Assembly: GCA_963920525.1 (NCBI GenBank)
Contig: OY986436.1
Span: 10,252,001 to 10,316,000, forward strand
Direction: 5' to 3'
Length of the DNA stretch: 64,000 nt
From: Dichetophora obliterata
Taxonomy: Eukaryota > Arthropoda > Insecta > Diptera > Sciomyzidae
Part shown: in pieces, positions 59,340 through 64,000 of the stretch
Layout of the letters: each line of letters begins with the position of its first letter
How positions within the stretch are numbered: the first letter of the stretch is position 1
Translations under genes and position numbers: made by a program
The notes under the pieces: generated by a model
What the model was told of the DNA's origin: nothing
What the model saw: the letters and a program-made list of their open reading frames with translations, nothing else
Databases searched by the model: none

Positions 59340-60600
59340 CTGTGAAGGCTTAATTCTACGGTGCTCCATCGCATGGGACCAATATTTAGCGTCGGCCAAC
59401 GCCCCTTCGGAATTCAAAGGATCCACCAGATAGGTTCCCCCAATTTCATAGCACAGACCAACAATTAAAAGTTCAATTGAACTATGTACATGACCGTGAC
59501 ACCTTCAGCCACAAAAAATGGAAATACCTAGTTTATTATTTAAAATAACCATCGGTCACATCGGTATAAATACCAATAATATAACCCATTTTTTGGCACT
59601 CAACTTTGTTATCACGATCAAAGAATGGGTAATCTTTGTCATGAAAACTAGGAGCCGATACCATACAACCAAGACTATGGTACTATCGCGTATGTTATCA
59701 GGTTCCCGTATCATTTATGGACACAAGTCAGATTTTCTAGGTTTCCCCGGTGACCAGTCCTCAAATTCTAAAGGTAACAGTATATTGATCCGATAGTTGC
59801 TTACCTTCCTAAAATTTATTGTTTGAAATTATCGAGAAACATCTAATATCACGCTCTTAGTAATTTACGGGAGTTACCAACCCCCGTAAACATGGTGTAA
59901 TTCGCACCGACCTTCATGGTCTCCAACCACAAGCAGAGCGAATTAATCCAGAAGGACCAGCCCACGACAGTCAATACTCGGGCAAAAGGTTCCACCAGAC
60001 AAGGCTCTTCAACATCCCGTCTACAGACCAAAAGTTCTTTAGAACATTTATATTTGATTGTGACATATTCAGTCACTAGAATTGTGCACGACTAGGTTAA
60101 TATAACCATTGGTTTCCCGATAATTTAATACCGCAAGAGAACCAGAATCCTATTTACGAAACTTCGCTTGCCTAATTACGGCTTCTTAAAAGCCTCTTTC
60201 GGAAAACTAGGAAGCGTGCCTTAGTATATCGATTGGCCTATACTAGGGTCAAGGATTCTGTGTCTCTTACATAGAACCTTAATTCTAAAATAAAGTTCTG
60301 CAGCCAACGATAGATCAGGTCTCCTCGTCTGGATGGATGACTGCTTATGGATGAGGAAGTTATATTGGACTGATCGTCCACCGAAAGCATTTTACAATAA
60401 ACTATGTTATGATAACTGAATACCAAAACCATGCCTTCTCCAATATTTGGCACCAACAACCAAGGTTCAAGGTTGATCTTTTGTTTTACGGAAATCAGAT
60501 GAACCATTCAAGAGCCGTGCCTCAAGAATGAATTCATTGTGTTGATAAATTCATGGGTCGTGCCCCATAAAATTATCCACCCAATATCCAACCATCACTC
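59340..60600. repeat. Diverged direct duplication, period ~565 bp
   Basis: Blocks recur in order: AAAGGATCCACCAGATAGG (59418) against AAAGGTTCCACCAGACAAGG (59984); AGACCAACAATTAAAAGTTC (59455) against AGACCAAAAGTTCTTTAGAA (60026); GACACCTTCAGCCAC against GACATATTCAGTCAC; a CATCGGT...GTATAAATACC block against CATTGGT...TTAATACC. The offset is 556-566 bp. The origin of this DNA, which sits inside the retroelement relic, is unknown; a satellite or a tandemly duplicated element is possible. Confidence 0.5.
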
Positions 60601-61139
60601 TTTTTCCTGGCTTGGACAGGCAGATATCCCTAAGGTCCTCTGGCGGGTTTGTTCCTTCCGGACAATGCAAAATATCGAGGACTCATTCTTGATAGGAAGC
60701 TGAGCTGGAAACTTAATATTTCTGAGCGTACGAATAAAGCGACAGTTGCAAGAAAGCGATAGGGATTAGATAAGATTTCGCCCCGTATCGTTTACTGGTC
60801 ATATACAGGGGTCATTAGGCCTATACTAGAGCGTTCAAGAGGCTGCCGGCCTAACAAAGAATACACACGCTTTTTGCCAACATTATTGTTTCGTCTTCCA
60901 CATAGTCCCCATTCAGCTAGCTACACTTATTCCAACGATTTGTTTTTACGATCACTAGCAAAAACTACAACAAAGCAAATAATGTTTTGTGCTCGTTTAA
61001 CACAAAGCTACCATTCTGTTTCGGTCTATCTCTTCGGCCTGCTTGGACTAGTGTTTATGCTTGAGTCGAAGAGCGATATATGGAATAGAAGGAAATAGAG
61101 TTTAGGGAGCTTGTTCTTTTGTAACGCTACGTATAAGTT

Positions 61140-61238
61140 ACGGTTTTTTTCCATTCCCTGTTTATGAGTATAAAAAAGTGATGTCTTTATCTGCTATCTT
61201 TTTCTATTCCGGCGGAAAAAATATTCAGAATTGGGCTG
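61140..61238. repeat. MITE family G, copy 5 (truncated)
   Basis: The right end AATATTCAGAATTGGGCTG and inner GTGATGTCTTTATCTGCTAT match the family. The left end is missing. Confidence 0.6.
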
Positions 61239-61329
61239 AGTGTGTTAAAAGAACTTTTCTCTAGTTACTTGTCTAGTTTTCTCTTTGTTTATATATTCGT
61301 AATCGAAATGCTGTCTAAGGCAAAATTGC

Positions 61330-61490
61330 CCTACCAACTTATGACAGGTAGGCAGGCAGACAGGTGCAGGAAAACTATGTGAACAAACGAGATAAAAGTT
61401 AGCTTGGCTTTAATTCTATCTCGCTTCTTCGCAGGTTACTGCCTGCGCCTGTCTGCCTGCCATCTTCGGCGTTTACTCTGTTTGTAACTT
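61330..61490. repeat. MITE family X, left-truncated copy
   Basis: AACTATGTGAACAAACGAGA and TTCGGCGTTTACTCTGTTTG match family X. It is an inverted partner of 61601-61740, so together they flank 61493-61600. Confidence 0.65.
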
Positions 61491-61492
61491 AA

Positions 61493-61859
61493 GGCCGCCC
61501 GCAGAGTAAACGCCGAAGCAAGCAGGCAGGCGCAGGCAGTGACCTTGTTCACATAGTTTTCCTTCGCCTGTCTGCCTGCCTGCTTCGGCGTTTACTCTGC
61601 GCCAGACGAGTAAACGCCGAAGATGGCAGGCAGGCAGACAGGCGCAAACAGTAAACTGTGAAGAAACGAGATAGAATTTAAGCCAAGCTAACTTTTATCT
61701 CGTTTGTTCACATAGTTTTCCTGCACCTGTCTGCCTACCCGCAGACGTGAAGGCCGTCCGCAGAGTAAACGCAGAAGCAGGCGCAGGCAGTGCCCTTGTT
61801 CACATAGTTTTCCTGCGTTTGCCTGCCTGCCAGCTTCGGCGTTTACTCTGCGGGCTGCC
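61493..61859. mobile_element. Compound MITE family X (TAA duplication)
   Basis: Outer ends GGCCGCCCGCAGAGTAAACG and, inverted, CGTTTACTCTGCGGGCTGCC; TAA at 61490-61492 and 61860-61862. Inside are three partial X units (61493-61600, 61601-61740, 61751-61859), each a palindrome with ATGTGAACAAG-type or TTGTTCACATAG centres. Confidence 0.75.
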
Positions 61860-61999
61860 TAAGAGCTATGGGGCCTAAAAGACCCAATAGAAGACTATAG
61901 CTTCGGAGGATAATTCCAAGAAAATGACTGATCATACTTATGTCATGACTAAGAATTAGTTTGAGAATAAACTATAAGAAGTATTTTCGCTAAATACTG

Positions 62000-64000
62000 C
62001 AAACTTGTATCTCCTCTAGAGAAATGTAGTAACACCTATTTTTTGATCAATCAGAAATGTTTGCATAGAAATGTTATTCTATTAAAAAATAATATCGGTG
62101 TCCAAACAACTCACTCATCAAAATATTCGTAATTAATTTCGTGAGCTACTGCATAATTGATTTTCCCCATGTAGGTTTTGTGAATCTTACACATTTTATG
62201 ATTTTATGAAAAAAACTGTATTCTAATAAAACGCTCACATATATCACATGACACTGACATTATTTCTTATGCTATTAAGATTAATTGATTTTGACTCCTT
62301 GTCACGATGCTATTGAGAGAGAGAATATTAAAATATATTTTACTAACAATTCACCTATACAAAGATGAAAAAGAAACACAAACGAATGCGTGCGTGTATG
62401 CATTACACTAATACCAAAACATACATCTTTGCTTCTAACCTACACACAGTTACTAGAATAAGCTGTCAGTTAGTATTTTATTACATGCATAAAATTATGT
62501 CATTCCTTTGCGGCGTCATAAGAGAGAAGAAAGAGAGGAAAAAAAGGACAAAACACACACTTGTATTCAAACACGCATACACACAAGAGCATAATGATAA
62601 AGTTTGGTGGTTGGTGTGTCTGTGTGTCAGCTGTCTGTGTTTTTCAATTTTCAAACCCTATAAAATTTACTTTCATGTAGTTACTGTAATTTAAACATTT
62701 GCCTGGATAGACTAATGCTGCGAAAGTGTTGGAAATATGGTAAAGTGGGTAAAGATGCCTGAAAGGGTTGGTGGATGCTGGATGCTGGATGCTGTGGAGT
62801 TGGGTTATTTTGCCCACAAGCTGTTTTCACTAAAACGAAGAATATGTAATAAAAATGAAGTTTGGCACACAAAACACATTACACTCGCTTGACTCTAGTC
62901 AGCCAATCCATGGTATTATTTTATTACAAGCTCCTCACACGGAAACACACTCAAACACACTCACCCAAATACATATTGTAATATTGTTGCAAGGACTATC
63001 GATAGAGTAAATCTTTTATAGGTTGTATGTGTATTCCAAATGTGCAAGTGTGTGTTATTTATTTTATGTGTGCAAACATGAGAAAAATTGATGTTCACAA
63101 AGTACTTTGTGAGAATTTATTGAGTGTACTTAAAAAAAAAACCCACATACACATGCTCACACTACTTACACATCAATTTTTAAACTTATACAAAATCGTT
63201 TTCCTCACTTGGGGCATCCGTTCTTGTAAATAAGAATCAACAACCCGAAAACAACAGGAAGTAGGGAAAAGATTTGGGAAAGATTTCCGAAATAAAACAC
63301 AACAAAAACATATTTTTATGGCTCTCCGCAATCGATACAATATTTCTTCAATTCAGCGCTGTTGAATTGTTGTTGAAAGCACAATGACGGAGCTCTTAAG
63401 GAGACGGTCACAGCAGCAACACACATATGTACATGTCCTCAATCACTCACTCACTCAGTCACTCATTCATGCCTCACTTCTTATACTACAGTCACTACAA
63501 AAACCGCTACTAAAACTAGTGTCACCCTGCCGCGCCCACCTTTTGCAAGCTCATGCTAGTTATAAATAATTAACTGTTGCTCGTTTGAACGTTGACAACG
63601 ATGAGGTCGAGAAATGTTCCTCGTACTGGTGGAAACTGTGATGACAACAACGTCAAGTGTTAAATTTTGAGACCCACTTGTGGGTGCGGGTGGTGTGGTT
63701 TGGTGTGGTTTGGTGTGAGGCGAGGTGAGTTAGGTTGTGTTAAGTCTATGCGCCGGATAGTAAAAAGTTGACACAAATAGAAGCAGCGTCAGCAACATTT
63801 TATTTATTAAAGTTTTACCTCAAAACGTTTTGTCTACGGCAGTTGTGCTTTTTTTTTAAATACATATAAAAAAACTTTTAATTTTCCGTATTCCTTAATT
63901 AAAAATGCCAAGGTGTTGCATTAAATTATAACTCGCTCAGTTTGAGCGCGGTACGATAAAAGTTATGGTACGACTGTAAAGTTTGATTCTTTGATCTCAT
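62000..64000. other. Unassigned DNA at window end
   Basis: CA/AC-rich patches (62540-62640, 62940-62980, 63140-63180), a GGTGTGGTTTGGTGTGGTTT triplication at 63692-63717 and a GGATGCTGGATGCTGGATGC run near 62774-62793. None of the frames shows a recognisable domain. It may be intron of the gene starting at 57566. Confidence 0.35.

Larger units (their letters stand above)
58019..60845 (+). pseudogene. Non-LTR retrotransposon relic (R1/LOA-like), several times interrupted
   Basis: Pieces of one polymerase lie in order on the + strand: 58019-58187 (FLQFCEGIEEISEASMLRNI, region before the RT); 58480-58550 (WTIDSFKPYKSPGPNGVYS); 58627-58899 (FRPICLTSFLLKTLERLLDL, QHAYSKGRSVETTLHSLL, FLDIEGAFNNV); 58906-59280 (TRGTQQGGVLSPLFWNFEV and the catalytic AAYTDDLAIA, usually G-Y-A-D-D); 60660-60845 (AKYRGLILDRKLSWKLNI and PRIVYWSYTGVIRPILE). 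Stops and frameshifts are frequent, the catalytic A of YADD is T, a MITE sits at 58191-58417 and about 1.35 kb of unrelated DNA sits at 59290-60650. Clade is an estimate. Confidence 0.8.

Overview
The window is a stretch of insect nuclear DNA: AT-rich, very repeat-rich, with spliced genes and almost no long open frames. A Drosophila-like spliced gene (Ndf/GLYR1) together with a DD41D 'rosa'-type mariner (a lineage first described in the fruit fly Ceratitis rosa) points to a higher fly, plausibly a tephritid. Species identity is an inference.

Only one protein gene can be assembled with confidence. Ndf (CG4747/GLYR1 family, nucleosome-destabilising PWWP plus dehydrogenase-fold protein) runs on the + strand in seven exons from 14294 to 23434. 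Its first PWWP exon lies outside what I could find, and there is a possible alternative last exon at 23930-24151. Its third intron (15356-22331, 7 kb) is packed with mobile DNA. A second probable gene is seen only as a CAA/CAG-rich leader with a short first coding exon (56797-57633, + strand). A promoter/leader-like stretch with a splice donor at 34762 could be an upstream leader exon.

Layout: 1-2100 decayed non-LTR retrotransposon; 2538-5330 small inverted-repeat elements; 6971-8286 DD41D mariner with intact ends and a broken transposase; 9372-10320 decayed Tc1-like element (- strand); 10330-13500 repeat family P, small MITEs and a possible retroelement tail; 14294-24530 Ndf; 25377-26527 second Tc1-like relic, cut by a nested pair of MITEs; 27108-31040 fold-back element Q and tandem family P; 31255-35523 a dense MITE cluster in which one insertion can be checked against its empty site; 37076-41735 more MITEs, a SINE fragment and element L; 41830-42890 an almost G/C-free A-rich array; 44351-44687 a tRNA-derived SINE with a 12-bp target duplication; 46646-47712 a 1.07-kb palindrome made of about 40-bp repeats; 49826-51675 a mosaic of three palindromic MITE families; 52170-56470 inverted tandem repeats around A+T arrays; 58019-60845 a broken non-LTR retrotransposon carrying a MITE with an expanded CAGG microsatellite; 61330-61859 more of that MITE family; 62000-64000 unassigned.

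The dominant biology is mobile DNA. At least seven non-autonomous elements from six or seven TIR families sit between 3-bp TAA/TTA duplications, as expected of PIF/Harbinger-type transposition, while the visible transposase genes (mariner, Tc1, hAT) are all broken. Nothing here looks like an operon or a defence system.
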